Translations under genes and position numbers: made by a program | Shown: piece after piece, positions 36,912-45,723 of the stretch | Numbering within the stretch: the stretch's first letter is position 1 | Layout of the letters: every line of letters starts with the position of its first letter | Source of the DNA: Anaerosacchariphilus polymeriproducens | GTDB lineage: Bacteria; Bacillota; Clostridia; Lachnospirales; Lachnospiraceae | Reading direction: 5' to 3' | Assembly: GCF_003363435.1 (NCBI RefSeq) | Contig: NZ_QRCT01000034.1 | Span: 124,001 to 188,000, forward strand | DNA: 64,000 nucleotides | Notes under the pieces: generated by a model | Told to the model about the DNA's origin: nothing | Database searches by the model: none | What the model saw: the letters and a program-made list of their open reading frames with translations, nothing else

Positions 36912-38195
36912 ATGAGCAAGGATTATTCGATAGAAACTAAATGTATACAATCAGGCTGGAAACCGTCAAAAGGTGAGCCGAGAGTATTGCCAATTTTTCA
37001 AAGTACCACATTTAAATATGATACAAGTGATCAAATGGGAGCATTGTTTGATTTAGAAGATACAGGTTATTTTTACACACGTCTTCAAAACCCCACAAAT
37101 GATTTGGTAGCAGCTAAAATAACAGATTTAGAAGGCGGTTTTGCTGGAATGTTGACTTCATCCGGACAGGCAGCTAATTTTTATGCAGTATTTAATATAT
37201 GTGAAGCAGGGGATCACCTTGTATGTTCGTCTACTGTTTATGGTGGTACTTTTAATTTGTTTGATGTTACAATGCGTAAATTGGGAATTGACTGTACTTT
37301 TGTAAATCCTGACTCCAGTCCAGAAGAATTAAGGAAAGCATTTAAACCAAATACAAAAGCAGTTTTTGCTGAAACAATTGCAAATCCTGCATTGGTAGTT
37401 TTAGATATTGAAAAATTTGTAGATTTGGCGCATGAACATGAAGTTCCCTTAATTATTGACAATACCTTTGCAACTCCGATTAATTGCAGACCTTTTGAGT
37501 GGGGAGCAGATATTGTTACACATTCTACAACAAAATATATGGATGGTCATGCAATGTGTGTTGGTGGCTGTATCGTTGACAGTGGAAATTTTGATTGGGG
37601 TAAAAATCCGGAAAAATTTCCCGGATTAACTTCACCGGATGATTCTTATCATGGCATCATTTATACTGAAAAATTTGGAAAAGGAGCTTACATAAATAAA
37701 GCAACTGTACAATTAATGCGTGATTTAGGGTCTGTTCCCTCACCTCAGAATTCATTCTTACTTAATGTAGGTCTTGAAACTTTACATTTGCGTGTTCCAA
37801 GGCATTGTGAAAATGCTTTGAATGTAGCAAAATATTTAAAAAATCATGAAAAAGTTGCTTGGGTTAAATATGCAGGACTTCAGGAAGATCAATATTATGC
37901 ACTTGCCCAAAAATATTTACCGAATGGTACATGTGGAGTCTTGTCTTTTGGATTAAAAGGAGGAAGAGAAGTTTCCGTTTCATTTATGGATAAATTAAAA
38001 TTAGTTGCAATTGTTACGCATGTTGCGGATGCGCGTACCTGCGTTTTACATCCGGCCAGCCATACACATAGACAATTAACAGATGAACAATTAGTAGAAG
38101 CAGGAGTAGCACCTGATTTAATCCGTTTATCAGTAGGAATAGAAAATGTTAACGATATTATAGCAGATTTGGAACAAGCTTTAGCTGAGATATAA
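36912..38195 (+). CDS. metY: O-acetylhomoserine sulfhydrylase (Cys/Met metabolism PLP enzyme)
   Basis: 427 residues from ATG 36912, chosen because CGGAGG is about 9 bases upstream. It makes homocysteine from O-acetylhomoserine and sulfide. Motifs: STTFKYDTSDQMG at the N-terminus, TRLQNPTND, MLTSSGQAANFYA, the PLP lysine in THSTTKYMDGHAMCVGG, LNVGLETLHLRVPRHCENA and VTHVADARTCVLHPASHTH. The insert and length fit MetY rather than cystathionine synthase. No SAM riboswitch or S-box precedes it. A long terminator hairpin follows. Confidence 0.94.
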   Translation: MSKDYSIETKCIQSGWKPSKGEPRVLPIFQSTTFKYDTSDQMGALFDLEDTGYFYTRLQNPTNDLVAAKITDLEGGFAGMLTSSGQAANFYAVFNICEAGDHLVCSSTVYGGTFNLFDVTMRKLGIDCTFVNPDSSPEELRKAFKPNTKAVFAETIANPALVVLDIEKFVDLAHEHEVPLIIDNTFATPINCRPFEWGADIVTHSTTKYMDGHAMCVGGCIVDSGNFDWGKNPEKFPGLTSPDDSYHGIIYTEKFGKGAYINKATVQLMRDLGSVPSPQNSFLLNVGLETLHLRVPRHCENALNVAKYLKNHEKVAWVKYAGLQEDQYYALAQKYLPNGTCGVLSFGLKGGREVSVSFMDKLKLVAIVTHVADARTCVLHPASHTHRQLTDEQLVEAGVAPDLIRLSVGIENVNDIIADLEQALAEI

Positions 38196-38228
38196 CAAAT
38201 ATATAGTAATAATTATAAGCTCAAATAT

Positions 38229-38283
38229 AACAGATTGTTAGTTAAGAGATTTATACTTAATTAATGGTCTGTTTATTTTTTTA
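38229..38283 (+). terminator. Long intrinsic terminator after metY
   Basis: An uninterrupted 18-pair stem with four G-U pairs between 38229-38246 and 38256-38273, loop AGATTTATA, followed by TATTTTTTT. Confidence 0.75.
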
Positions 38284-38370
38284 TGTTAAAAAAAAATATT
38301 TAAATCTTGAAAAACAATATAAATAAATGTCATTTAAAAAATAAAAATAAGATAATATGTAAATAAGGGA

Positions 38371-38399
38371 TTGACAATCAGTTAAAATAGTTGTACATT
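38371..38399 (+). promoter_or_regulatory. Promoter of the marR-ABC operon
   Basis: TTGACA (38371-38376), 17-bp spacer, TACATT (38394-38399), 34 bases before the marR start. Confidence 0.75.
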
Positions 38400-38410
38400 A
38401 TAAAACAGAA

Positions 38411-38434
38411 AATTAGTAAGGAGGCTAACTAATT
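38411..38434 (+). promoter_or_regulatory. Inverted repeat around the marR ribosome-binding site
   Basis: AATTAGT (38411-38417) and ACTAATT (38428-38434) are perfect inverted 7-mers flanking AAGGAGGCTA, and the right arm includes the TTG start codon. It could be the MarR operator, placed just downstream of the transcription start, or an RNA hairpin that masks the ribosome-binding site. Confidence 0.5.
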
Positions 38435-38855
38435 GAATCAATATGACTCTAAATATATGTTAATACGTTTATTGTGCATTATGAAAATAATAAATAATAA
38501 AACTTATAATCAATCTTTTGAACCGAAATTATATCCAGGGCAACCACAGATTTTAGTATTTTTAAAGCATAATCAGGGTATTTCACAAAAAGAATTATCA
38601 AAGAAACACAAATCAAGACCCGCATCAATATCAGGTATTTTACAAAAATTAGAAAAACAAGATTTAATAAAAAGAGAAACAGATATTAATGATAAAAGGA
38701 TTTTAAGAGTTTATCTTACACCGACCGGTGAAAAATTGGCGAATCAGGCAGATGAATTTTTAAATCATATTTCAGAGATAATGTTTAAAAATTTTACAAA
38801 AGAGGAAAAAGAATGTTATTTGAATATATTAGATAAGATATCCAATAACTTATAA
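38433..38855 (+). CDS. MarR-family regulator
   Basis: 140 residues, TTG start 8 bases after AAGGAGG. The winged helix includes GISQKELSKKHKSRPASISG followed by ILQKLEKQDLIKRE and the wing DINDKRILRVYLTPTGEKLA. Such regulators usually repress the adjacent transporter and release DNA on binding its substrate. It is first in an operon with the two ABC exporter genes, 16 bases upstream. The inverted repeat over its own start region is the likely operator. Confidence 0.93.
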   Translation: MNQYDSKYMLIRLLCIMKIINNKTYNQSFEPKLYPGQPQILVFLKHNQGISQKELSKKHKSRPASISGILQKLEKQDLIKRETDINDKRILRVYLTPTGEKLANQADEFLNHISEIMFKNFTKEEKECYLNILDKISNNL

Positions 38856-38871
38856 CTAGGAAGGAGTAAAC

Positions 38872-41154
38872 ATGAAAGAATTCAGAAAAATTTTAGCGAA
38901 AACGAAAGTTTCAATTTTGTTCGTAATTGTACTACTGATTATACAGGCGGCTTGTGATTTATCACTTCCAGCTTATACATCAAATATTGTTAATGTAGGT
39001 ATACAGCAAGGAGGAATAGATTCATTAGTGCCTGATGCAATTCGAAAAAGCGAAATGGATAAAGTACTTTTATTTACAAAAAAAGAGCAAGAGGACATTT
39101 TGCAATATTATAAATTTTGCTCAAAAGAGAATTTAAGCAAGGAAAAATTTAGTTCATATAAATCAAAATATCCTATTATTGAAAAAGAAGGAATATATGT
39201 TTTAAAATCAAATCTAGCAAAAGAAGAAAAGAATAAAATAGAAGCAAAGCTTAAAACTCCTATGTTAATCACTTATATGCTTTCAGCGGATATTAGTCAA
39301 TTATCTGGAAAGAATTCTGAAAAAGAGAATGGCGATGCGATGAAAAATTCTTTTTTGCAGTCTATTCCAGAAGGAACTGATGTTTTTGCAGTAATTACAA
39401 AAATGCCAGAAGAAAATATTAATGAGCTGGTAAAAGAGTTTGAAAAAAAGTTTGATTCTTTAGGAAGCAGTATAACGAAGCAGTTTGGGATTTCTTATTT
39501 AAAAGGTGAATATAATGCTATAAATATGGATGTAAAATCGATTCAAATAAAGTATATTGTGTTTACAGGGCTTAAGATGTTATTGGTTGCATTATTAGCA
39601 ATGGGTACTACGATATTAGTCACCTTATTAGGGGCTAAAATTGGTACAAAAGTATCGAAAGATTTGAGAAGTAGTGTCTTTTCTAAAGTATTACATTTTT
39701 CGAATCAAGAACTTAATAAATTTTCAACATCATCTTTAATTACTCGTTCAACAAATGATATTCAACAGATACAAATGCTGCTTGTTATGATGGCACGTAT
39801 GATTGTTTATGCACCTATTATTGGAATTGGAGCGTTAATTAAAGTGACCAGGACAGGAAGTGATATGTTTTGGGTTATTGGAGTTGCAGTAGGTGCAATG
39901 CTATTGCTAATTCTTATATTGATGCAAGTAGCTATGCCTAAGTTTAAACAAGTACAACAATTAGTAGATAAGGTAAATCAGGTCGCACGAGAAATTTTGA
40001 CAGGACTTCCGGTTATTCGAGCTTTTAATACAGAACGTTATGAAGAAAAACGTTTTGATGGTGCCAATAGAGACTTGACAAAGGTTAACTTATTTGTAAA
40101 TCGTGTTATGATGTTCATGATGCCGACAATGATGTTTATTATGAACGGAATAAGTATACTTATACTTTGGGTTGGAGCGGATTCCGTAAATAAAGGTTCA
40201 ATGCAGGTAGGAGATATTATGGCATTTATTCAATATACCATACAAATAATTATGGCATTTTTAATGCTTTCACTGATGTCAATTATTTTACCTAGAGCGA
40301 TTGTTTCGGCCAAACGTATTTGTGAAGTTTTGGATACAGAAGCAACAATCTTGGATCCTGATGATACAAAGAGTTTTGATAATAGAGATCGAGGTTACGT
40401 GGAATTTAAAGAAGTTTCTTTTAGATATCCAAAAGCTACGGAAAATGTTTTAAATCATATTTCATTTACTGCAAAACCAGGTGAGACGACTGCAATTATC
40501 GGAAGTACAGGCAGCGGTAAATCAACGTTAATTAATCTAATTCCAAGGTTATATGATGTTACAGAAGGAATGATAACAGTTAACGGGATTGATATACGAG
40601 AAATTTCGCAACATAATTTGAGGGAGAAAATTGGATTTGCACCTCAAAAAGCATTATTATTTTCAGGAACTATTGAATCAAATATTGCTTATGGAAAAGA
40701 TAACATATCAGATGAAGAAATTCAAAAGGCAGCAAGAATTGCCCAAGCATCTGATTTTATCGATGAAAAACCAGAAAAATATAAAGATTCTATTGCTCAA
40801 AATGGAGATAATGTATCCGGAGGTCAAAAACAAAGATTAGCAATAGCCCGAGCACTTGCAAAAGATGCTGATATTTTTATTTTTGATGACAGTTTTTCAG
40901 CATTGGATTATAAAACAGATAGGATATTAAGACAAACTTTAAAAAATGAATTAAATGATAGAACAATAATTATTGTTGCACAAAGAATCAGTACTGTTAT
41001 TAATGCAGATCAAATTGTAGTACTTGATGAGGGAAATATAGTAGGAATGGGAAAACATAAAGATCTTATAGAAAGCTGTGAGGTGTATCGTGATATAGCT
41101 TATAGCCAATTATCTGAAGAGGAATTAATGCAAGGAGGTGGAGTAATTGCCTAA
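38872..41154 (+). CDS. ABC exporter half-subunit with degenerate catalytic site and large extracellular insert
   Basis: 760 residues, membrane domain plus ATPase. TM1 is at about residues 13-33 and TM2 at about 230-252; between them is an unusually long, Lys/Glu-rich loop of about 190 residues, probably outside the cell. ATPase motifs: GSTGSGKST, VSGGQKQRL and Walker B IFIFDDSFSALD, where the catalytic Glu is replaced by Asp. This marks the degenerate-site half of a heterodimeric exporter. Its partner gene overlaps by 8 bases. With the MarR regulator this looks like a drug or toxic-compound efflux system; the substrate is unknown. Confidence 0.92.
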   Translation: MKEFRKILAKTKVSILFVIVLLIIQAACDLSLPAYTSNIVNVGIQQGGIDSLVPDAIRKSEMDKVLLFTKKEQEDILQYYKFCSKENLSKEKFSSYKSKYPIIEKEGIYVLKSNLAKEEKNKIEAKLKTPMLITYMLSADISQLSGKNSEKENGDAMKNSFLQSIPEGTDVFAVITKMPEENINELVKEFEKKFDSLGSSITKQFGISYLKGEYNAINMDVKSIQIKYIVFTGLKMLLVALLAMGTTILVTLLGAKIGTKVSKDLRSSVFSKVLHFSNQELNKFSTSSLITRSTNDIQQIQMLLVMMARMIVYAPIIGIGALIKVTRTGSDMFWVIGVAVGAMLLLILILMQVAMPKFKQVQQLVDKVNQVAREILTGLPVIRAFNTERYEEKRFDGANRDLTKVNLFVNRVMMFMMPTMMFIMNGISILILWVGADSVNKGSMQVGDIMAFIQYTIQIIMAFLMLSLMSIILPRAIVSAKRICEVLDTEATILDPDDTKSFDNRDRGYVEFKEVSFRYPKATENVLNHISFTAKPGETTAIIGSTGSGKSTLINLIPRLYDVTEGMITVNGIDIREISQHNLREKIGFAPQKALLFSGTIESNIAYGKDNISDEEIQKAARIAQASDFIDEKPEKYKDSIAQNGDNVSGGQKQRLAIARALAKDADIFIFDDSFSALDYKTDRILRQTLKNELNDRTIIIVAQRISTVINADQIVVLDEGNIVGMGKHKDLIESCEVYRDIAYSQLSEEELMQGGGVIA

Positions 41155-43000
41155 TCAAAAAAGAATGTCAAAAAACAGACAATCATTTGGACATGGACCA
41201 GGTGCAATGATGCAGGGAGAAAAAGCCAAAAACTTTAAAGGTACTATGGCCAAATTAGGAAAATATTTAGCGAAATATAAAATTTCAATTCTTTTAATAG
41301 TAATTTTTTCGATTGGAAGTACGATATTTGCAATTATTGGTCCTAAAATACTTGGGAATGCAACGACTGAATTGTTCAATGGTGTAATTAGCAAGTTTTC
41401 AGGCGGCAATGGAATAGATTTCGGTAAATTACATCACATATTACTAATGGTTTTATTACTTTATATTATAAGTACATTATGCTCATATGTACTCGGATAT
41501 TTTATTTCTACTATATCTCAGAAATTAACTTATCAATTGAGAAAAGAATTGTCAGAAAAAATAAACCGAATGCCTATGATATATTTTGATAAAAAAACAC
41601 ATGGTGAAGTTCTTTCTGTTATTACCAATGATATTGATACTTTATCTCAAAGTTTAAGTCAAAGTGCAATACAAATGATTACATCAATATTATCAGTAAT
41701 AGGAATTTTAATCATGATGTTTTCAATTGATTGGATTATGACATTAATTGCATTGTTAGCTCTTCCTATTTCCATGTTACTTATTAGTATAGTAGTTAAA
41801 AAATCTCAAAAGCATTTTAAGAATCAACAAATTTTTCTTGGCAACGTAAATGGTCAGGTAGAGGAAATTTTCAGTGGCCATAACATAGTTAAAGTTTTTA
41901 ATGGAGAACAAAAAGCAATTAATGAATTTGAAAAATCAAATGAAAAACTATATGATTCGGCATGGAAAGCACAATTTTTGTCTGGTCTTATGATGCCTGT
42001 AATGACTTTTATTGGAAATCTCAGCTATGTAGCAGTCGCTATTATTGGCGGGTATTTTGCCATAAAAGGACGAATCACGGTTGGAAATATACAATCTTTT
42101 ATTTCCTATACAAAAAGTTTTACGCAGCCATTAGCACAAATTGCCCAGGTATCCAATATGCTTCAATCAACTGCAGCAGCAGCGGAAAGAGTATTTGAGT
42201 TTTTAGATGAACAGGAAGAAGTACAAACAGTTGAAAATCCAAAACATATCTCCCAAATTCAAGGAAATGTAGAATTTAAAAATGTTAAGTTTGGTTACAA
42301 TCCTGAAAATGTTATTATTCATAATTTTAATGGAAAAATAAAACAAGGTCAGAGAATTGCTATTGTAGGTCCAACTGGTGCAGGTAAAACAACAATTGTA
42401 AAATTATTAATGCGATTTTATGATGTAAATGATGGAGCCATTTTGTTAGATGGAAATAATATTCAAGACTTTAACAGAGGAGAGTTACGTCAATTGTTTG
42501 GTATGGTTCTTCAAGACACTTGGCTATTTAACGGAAGTATTATGGAAAATATACGATATGGAAATTTAGATGCAACTGACGAACAGGTTATCGAAGCAGC
42601 AAAAGCAGCATATGTTCATCACTTTGTTCAAACATTACCGGATGGTTATCATATGGAATTAAATGAAGAAGCGAATAATGTATCGCAGGGACAAAAACAG
42701 TTATTAACCATTGCGAGAGCAATCTTAGCTGACCCTAAAATATTAATTTTGGACGAAGCAACAAGTTCAGTAGATACACGAACTGAAATTCATATTCAAA
42801 AAGCTATGAATAATTTAATGGAAGGCCGTACCAGTTTTATTATTGCTCATAGATTATCTACCATACGGGACGCAGATCTAATCTTAGTAATGAATAATGG
42901 TGATATTATAGAACAAGGTAATCATAAAGATCTATTAGAAAGAAATGGCTTTTATTCACAATTATACAACTCTCAATTTGAGCAGATAGAAACGGCCTAA
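41147..43000 (+). CDS. ABC exporter half-subunit, partner with canonical Walker B
   Basis: 617 residues, TTG start after GGAGGTGG, overlapping the previous gene by 8 bases. Six membrane segments occupy about residues 45-330. The ATPase has GPTGAGKTT, Walker B ILILDEATSSVD and signature VSQGQKQLL in place of LSGGQ. The altered signature sits opposite the Asp-type Walker B of the partner, so both defects fall in the same composite ATP site, as in TM287/288-type exporters. The N-terminus is basic with a His/Gly stretch. The gene ends 4 bases inside the convergent ylbJ-like gene. Confidence 0.93.
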   Translation: MPNQKRMSKNRQSFGHGPGAMMQGEKAKNFKGTMAKLGKYLAKYKISILLIVIFSIGSTIFAIIGPKILGNATTELFNGVISKFSGGNGIDFGKLHHILLMVLLLYIISTLCSYVLGYFISTISQKLTYQLRKELSEKINRMPMIYFDKKTHGEVLSVITNDIDTLSQSLSQSAIQMITSILSVIGILIMMFSIDWIMTLIALLALPISMLLISIVVKKSQKHFKNQQIFLGNVNGQVEEIFSGHNIVKVFNGEQKAINEFEKSNEKLYDSAWKAQFLSGLMMPVMTFIGNLSYVAVAIIGGYFAIKGRITVGNIQSFISYTKSFTQPLAQIAQVSNMLQSTAAAAERVFEFLDEQEEVQTVENPKHISQIQGNVEFKNVKFGYNPENVIIHNFNGKIKQGQRIAIVGPTGAGKTTIVKLLMRFYDVNDGAILLDGNNIQDFNRGELRQLFGMVLQDTWLFNGSIMENIRYGNLDATDEQVIEAAKAAYVHHFVQTLPDGYHMELNEEANNVSQGQKQLLTIARAILADPKILILDEATSSVDTRTEIHIQKAMNNLMEGRTSFIIAHRLSTIRDADLILVMNNGDIIEQGNHKDLLERNGFYSQLYNSQFEQIETA

Positions 43001-43956
43001 TAAATAAATTTTAAATACAAAATTCCATAAAGAATGGAAATGAAAGCAGTCATTATTTTTACGATCAAATATTTGATCATAGAAAAATGACTGTTTTTTA
43101 CCATGGAAGCAGTTTGGAAGATGCAGGAAATTCCGCCAAATGATACACAAAATAGTACAAACAAAAAATGAATCTGGAAAGATGTATTTAATGATGAGAT
43201 GTATGAAATGCCATTTGTCATCTCTAAAAATCCTATTATAAGTGTTTTTAAATAATAAAAGTCTTTCAGTATGATTTCTACCATTTTTACTATAATAGAA
43301 AATAAAATAATATAAGCACCAAGCTTTAATATGGTATCAACACCATTCATTACACAACTATCTAATATCTCAAAGGGAGAAGTATTATCATTTAAAGATT
43401 TCAGCACCTTCTCTTTTGAATCCCATTTTAAGGACTTATAAAAAAATTTTCTTAAAACAATCCCAATTGTTATTGAAGTTGATAGTAATATGATAAAAAT
43501 TGGTAGAAACAAATTTTCATTTTTAAAGCAATTGATTGCTACGCAATTCAAAATAAATACAGGACTTGCCTGGTTACAGAAAAGAAATAAATATTCCCCT
43601 TCATTTTTAGAAAGTTGACGATCAACAACCAAATCATTAGCTATTTTTGCTCCCATTGGGTAACCAAAAAGAAATCCTGCTAAAACACAAAAACTACCTT
43701 CGTTAGAAAGGTCAAATATCGTTCCAATTATTGGTTTAAATAAAAAGGAAAAATAGTCTGCAATGTGAAAACGTATAAATATACCTGAAATAATTGCAAA
43801 TGGAAGAAGAGCCGGAATAATCATTCGAAACCACAAAACCAGTCCATTAAGTGCCGCATTAAAAGATTCCTTCGGAAACAGTAATAAAAAGAATAGAAAA
43901 AAAATGAGACTGCATACAAAAAGACAGTTAAACACGGAGGTTTTTAAAAGATTCAT
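42997..43956 (-). CDS. YlbJ-like sporulation integral membrane protein
   Basis: 319 residues with about eight hydrophobic segments. Features of the YlbJ/nucleoside-recognition (Gate) family are WFRMIIPALLPFAIISGIF, GFLFGYPMGAKIANDL, FLFCNQASPVFILN and EMTNGISYIS. In Bacillus ylbJ is expressed in the mother cell and needed for mature spores; transport of a small molecule is suspected. Convergent with the ABC exporter, overlapping by 4 bases. Its own stop therefore lies inside the neighbour, and no separate terminator is seen. Confidence 0.85.
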   Translation of the reverse strand: MNLLKTSVFNCLFVCSLIFFLFFLLLFPKESFNAALNGLVLWFRMIIPALLPFAIISGIFIRFHIADYFSFLFKPIIGTIFDLSNEGSFCVLAGFLFGYPMGAKIANDLVVDRQLSKNEGEYLFLFCNQASPVFILNCVAINCFKNENLFLPIFIILLSTSITIGIVLRKFFYKSLKWDSKEKVLKSLNDNTSPFEILDSCVMNGVDTILKLGAYIILFSIIVKMVEIILKDFYYLKTLIIGFLEMTNGISYISSLNTSFQIHFLFVLFCVSFGGISCIFQTASMVKNSHFSMIKYLIVKIMTAFISILYGILYLKFIY

Positions 43957-44052
43957 ATTATTTTACAGCTCCTCAAAAAGATATAATTCTAACATATGCA
44001 ATTTGAAATTAATATTATGCTGAATTGTATCTTACTTGTTTTTCTGATGTTA

Positions 44053-44081
44053 TTGCCTATTTCGACATAGTAAATTATAAT
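44053..44081 (+). promoter_or_regulatory. Promoter of the WYL regulator
   Basis: TTGCCT (44053-44058), 17-bp spacer, TATAAT (44076-44081), in the divergent gap with the ylbJ-like gene. Confidence 0.6.
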
Positions 44082-44130
44082 AAATAAGAATAAATGAAAC
44101 AATATAGAGAAAAGTAAGTAGGTGAACAAA

Positions 44131-45060
44131 ATGAAAATTGACCGTTTAGTTGGAATCGTTTTCATATTATTACAAAAAGGTAAAGTAACAGCTCCTTACC
44201 TTGCTGAAAAATATGAAGTATCAAGAAGGACGATAAACAGAGATATCGAAGATTTATGTAAAGCCGGGATTCCTATTATAACAACCCAGGGAATTCATGG
44301 CGGGATATCTATTTCAGATGACTATAAAATTGATAAGACGTTACTTACTTCAAAGGAAATGCAGGCAATTTTAGCTGGTATCAAGAGTTTAGACAGTATA
44401 TCAAATTCTAGTATGTATAGAAAACTTATGGAAAAATTAAGTCATGATATAGAATATAAAAAAGAATCCATTTATGATTCCAGTGGACATATATTAATTG
44501 ATCTGTCATCTCATTATAAGAGTACAATAGCCCCCAAAATTGAAAGTCTGCGTAACGCAATTGATCAGAATCAAATGGTTGCTTTCAATTATTATTATGA
44601 AAAAGGAGAGAATAAAAGAGTAATTGAACCTTATTTACTTATATTTCAATGGGCAAATTGGTATGTATGGGGATATTGCATCAAGCGTAAAGATTTTAGA
44701 TTATTTAAATTAAATCGTATTTTACAGTTACATATTTTAGAAGAATTCTTTTTTGCACGTCCAATAAAATCTTATGAAAAACAGATAGAACAATACTTTA
44801 GAAATGAAATACATTTTATTGCCAAGTTTGACGCTGATGTTAAATGGAGATTAATTGATGAATATGGTATCGATAGTTTTCAAGAATTAGAAGATAATAC
44901 ACTTATTTTTGAGTATGATTTCAGTAATAGAGAATATCTGCTTCGATGGATTCTAAGTTTTGGTAAACACGTAGAAATATTGGAGCCTGCTGATTTTAAA
45001 AAAGAATATCAAGAACAAGTATTACAAATGCAAAATAAATGTATGAAATATGACAGTTAG
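44131..45060 (+). CDS. HTH and WYL-domain transcriptional regulator (YafY-like)
   Basis: 309 residues from ATG 44131, with AGGTG 6 bases upstream; a GTG three codons earlier is an alternative. The N-terminal HTH-11 domain has APYLAEKYEVSRRTINRDIE and the turn QGIHGGISI. The middle WYL domain has VIEPYLLIFQWANWYVWGYC, with WYVWG in the place of the name-giving WYL, and RLFKLNRI. The C-terminal extension is typical. WYL domains bind ligands, often nucleic acids. It is followed by a MmcQ/YjbR gene after 53 bases. Confidence 0.9.
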   Translation: MKIDRLVGIVFILLQKGKVTAPYLAEKYEVSRRTINRDIEDLCKAGIPIITTQGIHGGISISDDYKIDKTLLTSKEMQAILAGIKSLDSISNSSMYRKLMEKLSHDIEYKKESIYDSSGHILIDLSSHYKSTIAPKIESLRNAIDQNQMVAFNYYYEKGENKRVIEPYLLIFQWANWYVWGYCIKRKDFRLFKLNRILQLHILEEFFFARPIKSYEKQIEQYFRNEIHFIAKFDADVKWRLIDEYGIDSFQELEDNTLIFEYDFSNREYLLRWILSFGKHVEILEPADFKKEYQEQVLQMQNKCMKYDS

Positions 45061-45113
45061 TTGTCGTGTTTTACGTGTTATATTTAAAAAAATATTAAAT
45101 TGGAGGAAAAATA

Positions 45114-45482
45114 ATGAATTATCCATGGTTAGACAAGTTTTTATTATCACATAAAGGAACAAAGAAAGATTTTAAGGTAGAATGGCAATGGACTCGATAT
45201 CTTGTTGGTGGCAAAATGTTTGCTGCAATATGTAAAAACAATAACGGTAATGATACCATTGTAACTTTAAAACTAGACCCTTTGGATGGAGATTTTCTAA
45301 GAAAACAATTTGAAGATATTAATCCTGGTTATTATATGAATAAAAAGCATTGGAATTCTGTCAATTTGGATGGAGATGTACCAGATGAAATTTTAAAGGA
45401 TATGGCAGATAAATCTTATCATTTAGTTTTTAATGGATTAAGTAAAAAACTGCAAAATGAAATTAAAAATTCCATTGACTAA
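45114..45482 (+). CDS. MmcQ/YjbR family protein
   Basis: 122 residues, the usual size. The family pattern is present: a conserved Trp-rich start (EWQWTRYLVGGKMFA), LKLDPLDGDFLRKQF, the GYYMNKKHWNSVNLDG core and DKSYHLVFNGLSKK at the end. These proteins have a cyanobacterial-type DNA-binding-like fold, but no defined function. GGAGG is 7 bases upstream. The pairing with a WYL/HTH regulator is common for this family. The promoter of the next gene begins inside its last codons. Confidence 0.9.
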   Translation: MNYPWLDKFLLSHKGTKKDFKVEWQWTRYLVGGKMFAAICKNNNGNDTIVTLKLDPLDGDFLRKQFEDINPGYYMNKKHWNSVNLDGDVPDEILKDMADKSYHLVFNGLSKKLQNEIKNSID

Positions 45483-45503
45483 ATTGGATATTTTTACTAT
45501 ACT
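45475..45503 (+). promoter_or_regulatory. Promoter of the ABC-F leader
   Basis: TTGACT (45475-45480, in the end of the preceding gene), 17-bp spacer, TATACT (45498-45503). Transcription would start near 45510, giving a leader of about 214 bases. Confidence 0.65.
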
Positions 45504-45509
45504 GATAGC

Positions 45510-45723
45510 AGAATAAGAATAAAAGGTGGTATTTATAAATATGAAGAGATAATGATTGAAACATTAAAATGATAGTTCACTAGACTTATATATTTTTATA
45601 AGTTGAATTTTTATGTCATTTCGTTCAGTCATTATTTTAACATCATGTTTTTTTGCAGAGTTATTCTGCGTATATTTTTGTTGTTAAATCCTTTCTGAAC
45701 GAAAGTTTAAGGAGGGTTTTTTT
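45510..45723 (+). promoter_or_regulatory. Hairpin-rich leader of the ABC-F gene, candidate attenuator with short uORFs
   Basis: Two tiny ORFs, MKR (45541) and MIETLK (45552), lie near the start; AAAGGTGG precedes the first by about 11 bases. Downstream are three hairpins: ACTTATA/TATAAGT (45584-45603, followed by TGAATTTTT), GCAGA/TCTGC (45655-45669, followed by GTATATTTTT) and CTTTC/GAAAG (45691-45705). The last can be replaced by a 10-bp pairing of TTTCGTTCAG (45619-45628) with CTGAACGAAA (45695-45704). Alternative structures beside the ribosome-binding site are typical of drug-induced attenuation before resistance ABC-F genes. Confidence 0.5.
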
